64,000 nt of DNA. Origin: Sedimentisphaera salicampi. Its GTDB lineage: Bacteria > Planctomycetota > Phycisphaerae > Sedimentisphaerales > Sedimentisphaeraceae. The notes beneath the pieces were generated by a model, which saw only the letters and a list, made by a program, of their open reading frames with translations, was not told the origin of the DNA and did not search any database. Of the stretch, positions 39,328-47,876 are shown piece by piece. Position numbers and translations under genes: made by a program. Where the stretch lies: positions 1,302,001 through 1,366,000 of the forward strand of contig NZ_CP021023.1 in assembly GCF_002117005.1 (NCBI RefSeq), given 5' to 3'. Every line of letters starts with the position of its first letter. The first letter of the stretch is position 1.

Positions 39328-40245
39328 ATGAGCCAAAATAATAATCGCTCTGGGGTTTTCGAGGCTTCTGCTGCCCGAATCACTCATTACGGAGAAAAGA
39401 TATGCAGGCTTGCATTCACCCTCAGCGGCGAGGGTGCAAAGGCATTCGAGCTCGCCTCGCCCGGTCAGTTTGCTCAGTTTCAGGTGGAAGGGCTGGCTCT
39501 GCCTTCCGAGCTTCCGGAAGGGCTTGAGGATAAGGCAGTCCGCCAGCCGATTCTCAGAAGACCTTTCAGCTTTCTGGATGTTTATCGAGACGGTGAGGAT
39601 ATGATAGTTGAGATAATGTGCGATATTATCGGCACGGGCACTGCCCGGCTAAGCGCACTAAACACCGGCGATAAGGTAAGCATCCTAGGCCCCTTGGGCA
39701 GAGGTTTCGAGAAGCCTGCCGAAGGCAGGAAGGTTATTGGGGTTGCAGGCGGAATAGGCATACCGCCAGTGGAGCATTTTCTCCGCCAGCTCTGCAGGGA
39801 TAACCCGAGGCAGGAATGTTTTGCTTTTGCCGGAGCGCGGTGTAAGGCAGATATGCCAATAGCGAGCGTTCAGCAGGGCAAAGACCCTGCAAAAGAAGAA
39901 TACAGCTTCTGCAGGCATTTTGCCGCAGCCACAGACGACGGGTCTTTCGGTAAAAATGGGCTTGTAACCGAGGCGTTTGAAAGCTGGTTTGCAGATTCTG
40001 GGCTCGCCGGCGAAGAATGCGAGATAGCGGTCTGCGGGCCTGAACCTATGCTGAAAGCAATAGCAAAAACTGCCCATAAGCTCGGAATCAGGACTCAGGT
40101 AAGTCTTGAGAAAATGATGGCCTGCGGAATCGGCGTATGCCAGAGCTGCGTTGTGCCGGTAAAAAAAGGTGATGGCAGCGAGGAAAATAAACTCTGCTGC
40201 AAAGACGGGCCAGTCTTTGACAGCCGCGAGGTGTTTCCTGAATAA
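39328..40245 (+). CDS. pyrK: Dihydroorotate dehydrogenase B electron-transfer subunit
   Basis: A 305-residue iron-sulfur flavoprotein that passes electrons from PyrD to NAD. An N-terminal FAD-binding barrel (RRPFSFLDVY) and an NAD-binding part (GVAGGIGIPPVEHFLRQL, CGPEPMLKAIAK) precede the [2Fe-2S] segment CGIGVCQSCV...CC near the C-terminus. GGAG precedes the start. pyrD begins 23 bases downstream. Confidence 0.93.
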   Translation: MSQNNNRSGVFEASAARITHYGEKICRLAFTLSGEGAKAFELASPGQFAQFQVEGLALPSELPEGLEDKAVRQPILRRPFSFLDVYRDGEDMIVEIMCDIIGTGTARLSALNTGDKVSILGPLGRGFEKPAEGRKVIGVAGGIGIPPVEHFLRQLCRDNPRQECFAFAGARCKADMPIASVQQGKDPAKEEYSFCRHFAAATDDGSFGKNGLVTEAFESWFADSGLAGEECEIAVCGPEPMLKAIAKTAHKLGIRTQVSLEKMMACGIGVCQSCVVPVKKGDGSEENKLCCKDGPVFDSREVFPE

Positions 40246-40268
40246 ACAACATAGAAACGGATAAATGT

Positions 40269-41198
40269 ATGTCAAAAGTGAATGAAATAATTAAATTTGC
40301 AGGGCTGAATCTGAAAAATCCAGTGTTTACAGCTTCTGGCACCTGCGGCTATATAGACGAACTTGATGACTATATGGATATTGAACAGCTTGGCGGCTGG
40401 ATAACAAAGAGCATTACGCTCAAACCCCGCAAGGGCAATCCCGCACCTCGTGTTGTCGAAACGAACGGAGGTATGCTCAATGCGATAGGTCTTGCGAATA
40501 TTGGAGTAGAGAAATTTATCGCTGAGAAGCTTCCGCTAATAAGGCAGAAGGATACTGCTGTTTTTGTGAATGTTGCCGGCCAGAAGATTGATGAGTATGT
40601 TGAGCTGGCCTCAAAACTTTCTGATAAAGACGGAATATCAGGATTAGAGCTGAATATAAGCTGCCCGAATGTCAAAGAAGGCGGCATATCCTTCGGCACA
40701 GACCCAGCCCAGATAAAAGAGATTACAAGCGAAGTTAAGCCGGCTTGCGGGGATAAGCCCCTTATGGTAAAGCTTACTCCTTCTGTAACAGATATAAGTA
40801 AAACCGCAGAAGCTGCAGTTATAGGCGGGGCAGACGCTCTGAGCCTCGTAAACACATTCACAGCAATGGTGATAGATGTTCGTTCCAGAACTCCCGTACT
40901 GGCAAACCGGACTGGGGGGCTCTCCGGCCCGGCAATAAAACCGATGGCAGTTTACCTTGTAAGCAGGGTTTATCAGGACGTGGCAAAATACGCAGAGATT
41001 CCGATTATGGGGCTTGGAGGCATAAGAAACGGCTCAGACGCTGCTGAGTTTATGATTGCAGGAGCGTCTGCTGTGAGCGTGGGCACTTCAACATTCGCAA
41101 GTCCTGATGCTTCTTTGAGAGTTGCAGATGGTTTGAGGCGTTTTTGCGAATCTGAGGGTATAAAAAAAATAAGCGAGCTTACCGGCTCACTTAATTGA
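40269..41198 (+). CDS. pyrD: Dihydroorotate dehydrogenase, class 1B catalytic subunit
   Basis: A 309-residue FMN enzyme for the fourth step of UMP synthesis. It shows LKNPVFTASGTCGY, NAIGLANIGVE, the active-site cysteine loop LELNISCPNVKEGG, LVNTFTAMVIDV and the FMN phosphate loop GLGGIRNGSDAAEFMIAGASAVSVGT. The class 1B assignment follows from the adjacent PyrK. No other pyr gene is in the window. Confidence 0.95.
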   Translation: MSKVNEIIKFAGLNLKNPVFTASGTCGYIDELDDYMDIEQLGGWITKSITLKPRKGNPAPRVVETNGGMLNAIGLANIGVEKFIAEKLPLIRQKDTAVFVNVAGQKIDEYVELASKLSDKDGISGLELNISCPNVKEGGISFGTDPAQIKEITSEVKPACGDKPLMVKLTPSVTDISKTAEAAVIGGADALSLVNTFTAMVIDVRSRTPVLANRTGGLSGPAIKPMAVYLVSRVYQDVAKYAEIPIMGLGGIRNGSDAAEFMIAGASAVSVGTSTFASPDASLRVADGLRRFCESEGIKKISELTGSLN

Positions 41199-41247
41199 GA
41201 TCTTCTACAAATATATACGCTTTGAAAATAAAACTGTTTAAAAAGAG

Positions 41248-41276
41248 CGAGCGGCGCCAGGAGGGAAGCGCCGCTC
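41248..41276 (-). terminator. Strong hairpin between pyrD and the Cys-rich gene
   Basis: GAGCGGCGC pairs perfectly with GCGCCGCTC. On the minus strand GCTCTTTTT follows, so it can terminate leftward transcription from the Cys-rich gene; it could also stabilise the pyrD 3' end. The 130 bases between it and that gene are C/A-rich and G-poor on the minus strand, like a Rho-loading region. Confidence 0.6.
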
Positions 41277-41410
41277 TGTGTGTTGTAAGTTATTGGTTGG
41301 AGTTGTTGTTAGTGTACTGTCTGGTTGCGTTGGTTGTAGCGTTTATTGGTTATTAACTTATTACTTAATACTTTTTACTTTTCAATTTGTTCGAGCAAAG
41401 TTAAGATTTT

Positions 41411-41662
41411 TTAATCTTTTTCACATTTACTTCCACATTTACCTTTACTCTCATCGCCGCAGGATTGTTCGACTTTTTCGCATTTCTGCTTGTTTTTATT
41501 GCATCCGTCTTCTGAGCAACCGCATCCGCCGCAAGATAAAGAAGCCTCTTGTGAGACTGAGCTTGCCGGCATTGATTCTGAGCCTGCAAGAGCGGGGAGC
41601 GTGAGAGCTGATGCAGCCAGTAAGGCCGCTACTGCCATCGCTGTTAAGTATTTAGTTTTCAT
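41411..41662 (-). CDS. Small exported Cys-rich protein, possibly metal-binding
   Basis: An 83-residue protein. A clear signal peptide (MKTKYLTAMAVAALLAASA... cleaved near ALAG) is followed by a 55-residue mature part with eight cysteines: a CGGCGC cluster, then single cysteines spaced by Lys/Glu/Gly, ending SKGKCGSKCEKD. The composition fits a metal-binding or disulfide-rich secreted peptide. The KGKCGSKC tail resembles the EGKCG repeats of HvfA-type copper-binding peptide precursors, but the DUF692/DUF2063 partner genes of those systems are not adjacent. Function unproven. Confidence 0.75.
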   Translation of the reverse strand: MKTKYLTAMAVAALLAASALTLPALAGSESMPASSVSQEASLSCGGCGCSEDGCNKNKQKCEKVEQSCGDESKGKCGSKCEKD

Positions 41663-41800
41663 TTTGAGCCCCTTTCAGTAAAGTTTAATTTCTTTCAAGA
41701 AGATTTTACTTTCGCCTTCAAGGCTTGTTCGAAGAAAAGGGCTTAAATTTTTGAAAAAATGAAAACTGTTTAATATTCAATTCATAAAGAGCAAACAAAA

Positions 41801-41838
41801 TGGGAGAAGACAAACTTATTAATCGCTGATTTCTCCCA
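41801..41838 (-). terminator. Terminator of the AI-2E family gene
   Basis: TGGGAGAA and TTCTCCCA pair perfectly; on the minus strand TTTTGTTT follows. It lies about 100 bases after the stop codon. Confidence 0.65.
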
Positions 41839-41940
41839 CTGGGAAGCATTTTATTTTACTATTATGAAAATGCAACGAAAAAATAAAAAAAATTTAATTT
41901 TTTTGCCTCCCCGGTTCGAAAAAATACGTTCCTGTTAGTT

Positions 41941-42969
41941 TCAGTTTTCTGAATTGTTTATTTTTTCGGGCAAATGTCCTGCCAGGAGCATACCAGCCGG
42001 GCGGAGCGTTTCAAACTGCATCAGAATTATTCTTATAATTGCGGTGATCGGTGCAGCAAGGAACATCCCGGGTATCCCCCAGAGCAGCCCCCAGAATGTA
42101 AGACTGAACAGTACGGTTACAGGGTGCAGATTCAGGCCTTTTCCGAGTATTCTAGGCTCTATTACGTTCCCAATCGTAAATTCCACAACCGCTGGGGATG
42201 CGATAACAGCCGCTGCCATCCAGGGATTCCCGAATTGAGCTAAAACCACCGGCACTGGCAGGAGACTCGCTATAATTGAACCAAGAGAGGGGATATAGTT
42301 GAGCAGGAATGCGAGGGTGCCGAATACCACAGCAAGCTTTAGATTGAAAGCGCTGAGGATTGCCCATACAAGAAGGCCGGTCAGAACGGACATTATTGTC
42401 TTGATTATGAGGTATTTACGCACCTGATGGTCGATTTCGGCATATATACCCTTCTGGATAACGTAGGGATTACGACCAACCAGCAGGAACATAACAAAGA
42501 TTGATACGAGTGTAAATTTGGAGAGAAAGCTCATAATCGTCCCGAAAGTTCCCGAAACGATTCTCGGGATATAGCTTCGTATCTGAGAGGTGAGCTGGGC
42601 ACGGTCCAGTTCGATGCCGAAAAGATCGCTCTTCCAAAGGTATTTTTCAATAAACCCCACGTAAGTGTCTGTATAGCTGTTGGCTGTTCGAAGGAGTATG
42701 CTGATTGTATTGACAAGCAGAATGCATATAACCGCCAGTATAACAATCACCAAGAGCATTGAGGTGGCGATGGCGATTTTGCGTGATACGTTGAGCTTGA
42801 TTACCTGATAGTCCAGTATCGGCGAGACAAGCTGCACTATGAAAACCGCAAACGTGAAGGGTATCATAATGGAGCTGGAATATTGCAGCACAAAACCTAT
42901 CGCAACTGAAGCGAGTATCAGAAGCGAGGCAGTAACTAAGTAACTCTGCTCTTTGTTTAATTCCTCCAT
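41941..42969 (-). CDS. AI-2E family transporter (PerM/TqsA-like permease)
   Basis: A 342-residue inner-membrane protein with about eight hydrophobic segments. The family pattern includes a first pair of helices (YLVTASLLILASVAIGFVLQ and SIMIPFTFAVFIVQLVSPILD), LAFLLNYIPSLGSIIASLLPVPVVL and the C-terminal NVIEPRILGKGLNLHPVTVLFSLTFWGLLWGIPGMFLAAPI. The substrate is unknown; despite the family name many members do not move AI-2. Confidence 0.9.
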   Translation of the reverse strand: MEELNKEQSYLVTASLLILASVAIGFVLQYSSSIMIPFTFAVFIVQLVSPILDYQVIKLNVSRKIAIATSMLLVIVILAVICILLVNTISILLRTANSYTDTYVGFIEKYLWKSDLFGIELDRAQLTSQIRSYIPRIVSGTFGTIMSFLSKFTLVSIFVMFLLVGRNPYVIQKGIYAEIDHQVRKYLIIKTIMSVLTGLLVWAILSAFNLKLAVVFGTLAFLLNYIPSLGSIIASLLPVPVVLAQFGNPWMAAAVIASPAVVEFTIGNVIEPRILGKGLNLHPVTVLFSLTFWGLLWGIPGMFLAAPITAIIRIILMQFETLRPAGMLLAGHLPEKINNSEN

Positions 42970-43207
42970 ATGGATATGCTTATAGTTATTTGGGGCGGAA
43001 AGTCAACCTTCAGGAAATTTTCATTTTCATATCTCCGGTGTTTGAAAGCCTAATACTCCTGTAAGCTTATACCTCCCAATCCGCTGGCGGCAATAGTCTT
43101 CCGCCGCAAAAAATTACCCGTAACCTCTCAAAACTCCTTTCTTTGATTTTTTCGCAATTAAGATGCCTAAGTCAGGAGAAACTTGCCTTCGGAATTCTGC
43201 CTACCCG

Positions 43208-44860
43208 CTAAAACTTCCTCGAACGCTCAAGCGTATCGGCTAATTTAGCCACAACATCCTCTGTCTCTGGGTCTGAGAGTTCCAGTATGTCCTTCAGCGC
43301 GTCGCCGATATGGGGGAGGTAGGTTTTGATGTAGCTTCGTTTTGCCAGTTCCTGTTTGATTTTTTTCTGCCGCCTGAGATACACCCCGAGTTTTCTGCCG
43401 CACTCCTGAACAGCGAGCTTAATCTCCTTGATTATCTCGGGGTAATGGGCGATCGCTTCCTTGCTTTCGCTGGTAAACGGCACCCACACCGAGGCCACAT
43501 GCACCATCAGAATAAGCGGGCCTGCGGGCAAGGCCCCTTTGCTCTGGCTCAGAGCGTAGTTGCGCCAGTTAATATCCAGCACTGCCTTGTGTATCGCACC
43601 GGCAGACTGCTGATAAAGCAGGGGCACACGGTTTGCAATGCGTTTTAGCTGCATAAGCTGCTTAGTATCCTCGTCGCTGCTGTCTTTATCACTTCCGTTC
43701 TGGAACCCGTATGCAAGAGCTGCTTCCACAAGGAAAGGATTTCCCCTGTAAACACTGGGCTTTCGCGTGCAGGTTGCATAGAAATCTGCTTCCACAACCC
43801 GCCTTATCCCCTCTTCGAGCCGCTCTTCCCCGATTGGTCCGATGCAGCTTGTGGAGGGTGCCATAATCTTTGTTTCGTTTACAACTTTATGGAGCTGATC
43901 TATCTCGGGCAGGCTCGCCTTCGAGGGCTTGAGCGAAAGGCTCAGACCTGCATCTTTTGTAATCTTTTTTGCAAGATTAACGCTAACCCTTGAAAACTCC
44001 TTGTTGAGAAATTCGGGCAGTTTTTTTGTTTTGCTGTCCTGAGCCATCTGATAGAGCATCCCAACCTCCACGCCGTAGGGATGGGGCTTTATCTCGATTG
44101 GGATAAACGGCATCTCACTGCTCTGCCGCTGGTATTCGTAGTGTTCGCCGTCGGGGGAATCGTAAGTGATTATTGCATGCGGGTTTGCCATAGCTGTCTG
44201 CACGATATACTCATCCACAGACTGCCTGCCTTTGTTGTACCTGCCCTCAAGGATTATCTTAACGGCTGTCCCCGTGGAATGGGGAAAATCTTCCTCCTGA
44301 CCCTCTTCCACTATCACGGGTCTGTTCTTGGCTGTATCGATCTTCAGCTTGCAGTAGTAGCCGTGGTGTTTTGAGCTCGTCCTCGATACCACCTCCACAG
44401 GCTCGCCGGTAGTGATAAGGCCGTACATACCAGCAGCGCTTATACCAATGCCCTGCTGCCCGCGGCTCATTTTGAGCGAGTGGAATTTACTGCCGTACAG
44501 GAGGCGGGCAAAGATATTCGGCACCTGCCTTTTCACGATCCCAGGTCCGTTATCCCGTATTACAACCTGATATTTGTTTTCGGTAATCTGCTTGATTGAT
44601 ATATAAATCTCAGGCAGGATATGCGCCTCCTCGCACGCATCCAAGGCGTTGTCAACGGCCTCTTTTATTGTAGTTAGCAGCGCCTTTTTCGGATTGTCAA
44701 AACCGAGGAGGTGGCGGTTTTTGGCAAAAAATTCACTTATGCTTATGTCCCGCTGCTTGCCGGCCATCGTTTCGGCTGTTGCACCGGTTTTCTTCTTCCC
44801 AGACGCTGTATTCCTGTTTTTCGGCTGATCTAAAAGTGTATTAGATGTTTTATCACTCAT
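43208..44860 (-). CDS. top6B: DNA topoisomerase VI subunit B
   Basis: A 550-residue GHKL ATPase subunit of a type IIB topoisomerase. The ATP-binding motifs EAVDNALDACEE (about 67-78), RDNGPGI (102-108) and RGQQGIGISAAGMYG (about 133-147) are followed by a transducer domain with the conserved QSAGAIHKAVLDINWRNYALSQS. The length is usual and nothing is missing, so it looks functional. The DNA-cleaving A subunit, normally adjacent in archaea, is not encoded on either side; the neighbours are a permease gene and divergent mnmG. Topo VI is chiefly archaeal and plant, and scattered in bacteria. Confidence 0.93.
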   Translation of the reverse strand: MSDKTSNTLLDQPKNRNTASGKKKTGATAETMAGKQRDISISEFFAKNRHLLGFDNPKKALLTTIKEAVDNALDACEEAHILPEIYISIKQITENKYQVVIRDNGPGIVKRQVPNIFARLLYGSKFHSLKMSRGQQGIGISAAGMYGLITTGEPVEVVSRTSSKHHGYYCKLKIDTAKNRPVIVEEGQEEDFPHSTGTAVKIILEGRYNKGRQSVDEYIVQTAMANPHAIITYDSPDGEHYEYQRQSSEMPFIPIEIKPHPYGVEVGMLYQMAQDSKTKKLPEFLNKEFSRVSVNLAKKITKDAGLSLSLKPSKASLPEIDQLHKVVNETKIMAPSTSCIGPIGEERLEEGIRRVVEADFYATCTRKPSVYRGNPFLVEAALAYGFQNGSDKDSSDEDTKQLMQLKRIANRVPLLYQQSAGAIHKAVLDINWRNYALSQSKGALPAGPLILMVHVASVWVPFTSESKEAIAHYPEIIKEIKLAVQECGRKLGVYLRRQKKIKQELAKRSYIKTYLPHIGDALKDILELSDPETEDVVAKLADTLERSRKF

Positions 44861-45266
44861 CCCTGAATTCCTAAGAAAAACAATTCCTGCTTAATGCTAA
44901 ATTCTGAAAGCGGGATTATACTCATTTTCGCCTGCTTTTACAGACCATTTTGCTTGAATCTGCCCTGAGTATGCAACAATATTTTCCTGCAGAAGTAAAA
45001 TAAAAAGTTTTAATGATACTATTGAAGATAAGAAGAGAGTTATAATACTTTATGCAGTGAACCTGAACCTAAAAACTTTCCCCCAATTCCCCCAAACCGT
45101 TCAAAGCGGGGGAAATGGGGGAATCTTTTAAGGGCGGATAATTCCGCAAGAAGTGGGAAATCTTCTCGAAGCGAATGCTTAGCGGTTCTTCAAAACGTAT
45201 AGAAATAATTTTGCTTCTGTGTTAAAATTAATGCTTAATCATTAAAAATCTGGAAAAAAGCATTCT
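44861..45266. other. Divergent top6B/mnmG intergenic region
   Basis: A 406-base gap with AT-rich flanks and, in the middle, the G/C-run inverted repeat listed separately. A TAAAAT box lies about 45 bases before mnmG. No open frame or RNA gene was recognised. Confidence 0.5.
45078..45123. repeat. 16-bp inverted repeat made of C5/G5 runs
   Basis: TTCCCCCAATTCCCCC (45078-45093) and GGGGGAAATGGGGGAA (45108-45123) are complementary except for one position, with a 14-base loop. As RNA this is a very stable hairpin. It has no T run, so it does not look like a standard terminator. Confidence 0.7.
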
Positions 45267-47090
45267 ATGGCAAAACACAAAAAATACGACTGCATAATAA
45301 TCGGCGGCGGGCATGCCGGCATTGAGGCGGCGGGTGTCTGCGCAAATATGGGAGCAGATACCCTTCTAGTAACGATCCGCTTCGATTCAATCGGCGAGAT
45401 GAGCTGCAATCCTTCGATTGGCGGTATCGGCAAGGGGCAGCTCACCCGTGAGATAGACGCCCTCGGCGGGGTGATGGCTCTGGCGATAGACCACGCGGGT
45501 ATTCAGTTCCGCCTTTTGAACCGCTCGAAAGGGCCTGCTGTGCAGTCTCCCAGAGCCCAAGCAGACAAAACCGCATACAAAAGGTTTACGCAGGATTATC
45601 TCGCCTCGCTGGATAATCTTGAGATAGCAGAAGGCAATGCCGCAGAGATTCTAACTGAAGACGGGAAAGCTGCCGGCATACGCACCACAGACGGACGTGT
45701 TTACAGCGGCAAGGCGGTAATAGTTACTGCGGGGACATTCCTCCGCGGCCTTATGCACATCGGCGAGGAACGCATCCCGGGCGGCCGGCGGGGCGAAGAA
45801 CCTGCCAACGAGCTCAGCGAAAGCCTCCGTGGCCTCGGGCTCTCAATCGAGCGGCTCAAAACCGGCACTCCAGTTCGTCTCGACTCCTCAACAATAGACT
45901 ACAGCAAAACAGAGCGGCAGGACGGCGATGAAAATCCGAGACCGTTTTCGTTTATGAACGAGCGGATAGAGCAAAAGCAGGTCTGCTGCTGGATAACATA
46001 CACAAACCCGGCAGTTCACGAGCTGCTTCGGGAAAATATGGAACGCGCGCCGCTCTATTCAGGCCAGATTAATTCCACCGGTCCTCGATACTGCCCGAGC
46101 ATTGAAACCAAGATTATGCGTTTTCCGGACAAGCAAAATCATCAGATTTTCATTGAGCCGGAAACGGCCGAAGAGCTTACGATGTATCCAAACGGAATCA
46201 GCACATCTGTGCCGCGAGATGTGCAGGAAAGTATGCTCAGGCAGATTCCGGGCTTTGAGAATGCAAGGGTAGTTCATTACGGATATGCGATTGAATACGA
46301 CTACTGCCCCGCCACTCAGCTGAAAATCACCTTCGAAACCAAAAACGTATCCGGCCTTTATCTTGCAGGTCAGGTATGCGGAACCTCCGGCTACGAAGAG
46401 GCAGCGGCGCAGGGGCTTTATGCCGGCGTGAATGCCGTAAGGCAGATGCGGGGCGAGGAGCCTTTCATAATAAGGCGGGATCAGGCCTATATCGGGGTGA
46501 TGGTGGATGATCTGCTCACAAAACACATTACCGAGCCTTACAGGATGTTCACCTCCCGAGCCGAATACCGGCTCACCCTCCGCGCAGACAATGCAGACCG
46601 CCGGCTAACACCTTTAGCACGCGAGGCCGGCCTCATCAGCGAGCAGAGATGGCAGAGGTATCAGAAGAAGATTGCTGATATTCAGGCCGTTGAGAAATAT
46701 CTCAAAACCACAAGAACCGCAGGGCGTTCTCTCTGGCAGCAGCTTCAGCAGCCGGATAACCCGCTCAGGCAAAACCTCAAAAGCGATGAGGTGATAGCGG
46801 CTATGAACCCGCCTGAGGAGGTTTTGGAGGCAGTGATGATTGATGCCAAATACGAAGGCTATCTCAGCAGGCAGGAAAGGCTCGTGAAGGGGCTAAGCAG
46901 CCTTGAGAAGGTTCTTCTGCCTGCAGATATTGATTATTTCAGCGTTCCGCACCTGCGAAGCGAAGCGAAGGAAAGGCTAACGGAAATAAAGCCGCACAAC
47001 CTCGGACAGGCAAGCAGAATTGGCGGAATAACTCCGGCAGACATAACCGTTCTGCAGGTGTATATGAAAGCAGCAGGCAAAACTGCTTGA
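45267..47090 (+). CDS. mnmG: tRNA uridine-5-carboxymethylaminomethyl modification enzyme MnmG
   Basis: A 607-residue FAD protein which, with MnmE, modifies the wobble uridine of several tRNAs. It has the FAD-binding GGGHAGIEAA at the start, the signatures GPRYCPSIETKIMRFPDK and GLYLAGQVCGTSGYEEAAAQG, and the C-terminal EPYRMFTSRAEYRLTLRADNADRRLTP block. The length is normal. mnmE is not in the window. Confidence 0.98.
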   Translation: MAKHKKYDCIIIGGGHAGIEAAGVCANMGADTLLVTIRFDSIGEMSCNPSIGGIGKGQLTREIDALGGVMALAIDHAGIQFRLLNRSKGPAVQSPRAQADKTAYKRFTQDYLASLDNLEIAEGNAAEILTEDGKAAGIRTTDGRVYSGKAVIVTAGTFLRGLMHIGEERIPGGRRGEEPANELSESLRGLGLSIERLKTGTPVRLDSSTIDYSKTERQDGDENPRPFSFMNERIEQKQVCCWITYTNPAVHELLRENMERAPLYSGQINSTGPRYCPSIETKIMRFPDKQNHQIFIEPETAEELTMYPNGISTSVPRDVQESMLRQIPGFENARVVHYGYAIEYDYCPATQLKITFETKNVSGLYLAGQVCGTSGYEEAAAQGLYAGVNAVRQMRGEEPFIIRRDQAYIGVMVDDLLTKHITEPYRMFTSRAEYRLTLRADNADRRLTPLAREAGLISEQRWQRYQKKIADIQAVEKYLKTTRTAGRSLWQQLQQPDNPLRQNLKSDEVIAAMNPPEEVLEAVMIDAKYEGYLSRQERLVKGLSSLEKVLLPADIDYFSVPHLRSEAKERLTEIKPHNLGQASRIGGITPADITVLQVYMKAAGKTA

Positions 47091-47123
47091 CTCTAAGTTA
47101 ACAGCCGAAAGGAGAAGGTAGAA

Positions 47124-47876
47124 ATGCTTGAAGAGAAGGCAGAAATATTTATTGATAAGCTTAAAAAGGCAGATAACGCAGTTGTCCTTACAGGTGCGGG
47201 AGTTTCAACGAGTTCAGGGATCCCCGATTTCCGCTCTAAAAACGGGCTCTATTCCAAGATCTCTGAAGACACCTTCAATCTCGACAACTTCCTCACAAAC
47301 CCGATGGAATATTACAAAACCGCCCTTGAATACATCCACCCGCTTGCGGATTCAGAGCCGAATGTGGCCCATAAGATGCTCGCAGAGCTTGAAAGCAGAG
47401 GCCTTATCGAGGCGGTGATAACCCAAAACATAGACAACCTCCATCAGAAGGCCGGCTCGAAAAATGTTATTGAGTTCCACGGGAATATAAACAGCTTCTT
47501 CTGCACCGGCTGCGGGAAGCAGTACACTCGTGAGGCGGTGGAGGAATCTGCGGCTGCCGGCAAGCTGCCTGAATGCACCGAATGCGGCAGGATGATACGC
47601 CCGGGTGTGGTGTTTTTCGGAGACCCAATCCCCGAAGAAGCCCTCACCTATTCATACCGCCTTGCCTCTGAGTGCGGGGCATTTGCTGCGATCGGCTCCT
47701 CGCTTTGCGTTATGCCGGCATCCAACCTGCCGCTTATTGCAATGCAGGGCGGAGCGGACGTGTTTGTCATAAACCGCGAGCAGGTGTATCCTGATCATAT
47801 GACCAAATACAATTTCACTGTGGATATAACGGAATTTTCCGAAGCGGTTTTAGATTTTCTCGGCCAATCGAGCTGA
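47124..47876 (+). CDS. cobB: NAD-dependent protein deacylase of the SIR2 family
   Basis: A 250-residue sirtuin. The NAD-binding motifs GAGVSTSSGIPDFRS and QNIDNLHQKAGS, the catalytic His in EFHGN and the zinc tetrad CTGC...CTEC are present, followed by GVVFFGDPIPEEAL. It removes acyl groups from lysines using NAD. AGGAG precedes the ATG. It lies 33 bases after mnmG, probably co-transcribed. Its stop codon directly abuts the stop codon of the convergent next gene. Confidence 0.93.
   Translation: MLEEKAEIFIDKLKKADNAVVLTGAGVSTSSGIPDFRSKNGLYSKISEDTFNLDNFLTNPMEYYKTALEYIHPLADSEPNVAHKMLAELESRGLIEAVITQNIDNLHQKAGSKNVIEFHGNINSFFCTGCGKQYTREAVEESAAAGKLPECTECGRMIRPGVVFFGDPIPEEALTYSYRLASECGAFAAIGSSLCVMPASNLPLIAMQGGADVFVINREQVYPDHMTKYNFTVDITEFSEAVLDFLGQSS

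Noticed and set aside
41277-41400. GT-rich stretch as a tandem repeat or CRISPR-like array
   Set aside because: It contains related short words but no regular unit or spacer; base skew explains it.
42970-43207. GGCGG/CCGCC hairpin after top6B as its terminator
   Set aside because: The A run lies on the wrong side for the minus-strand gene, so it is not a credible intrinsic terminator for top6B.
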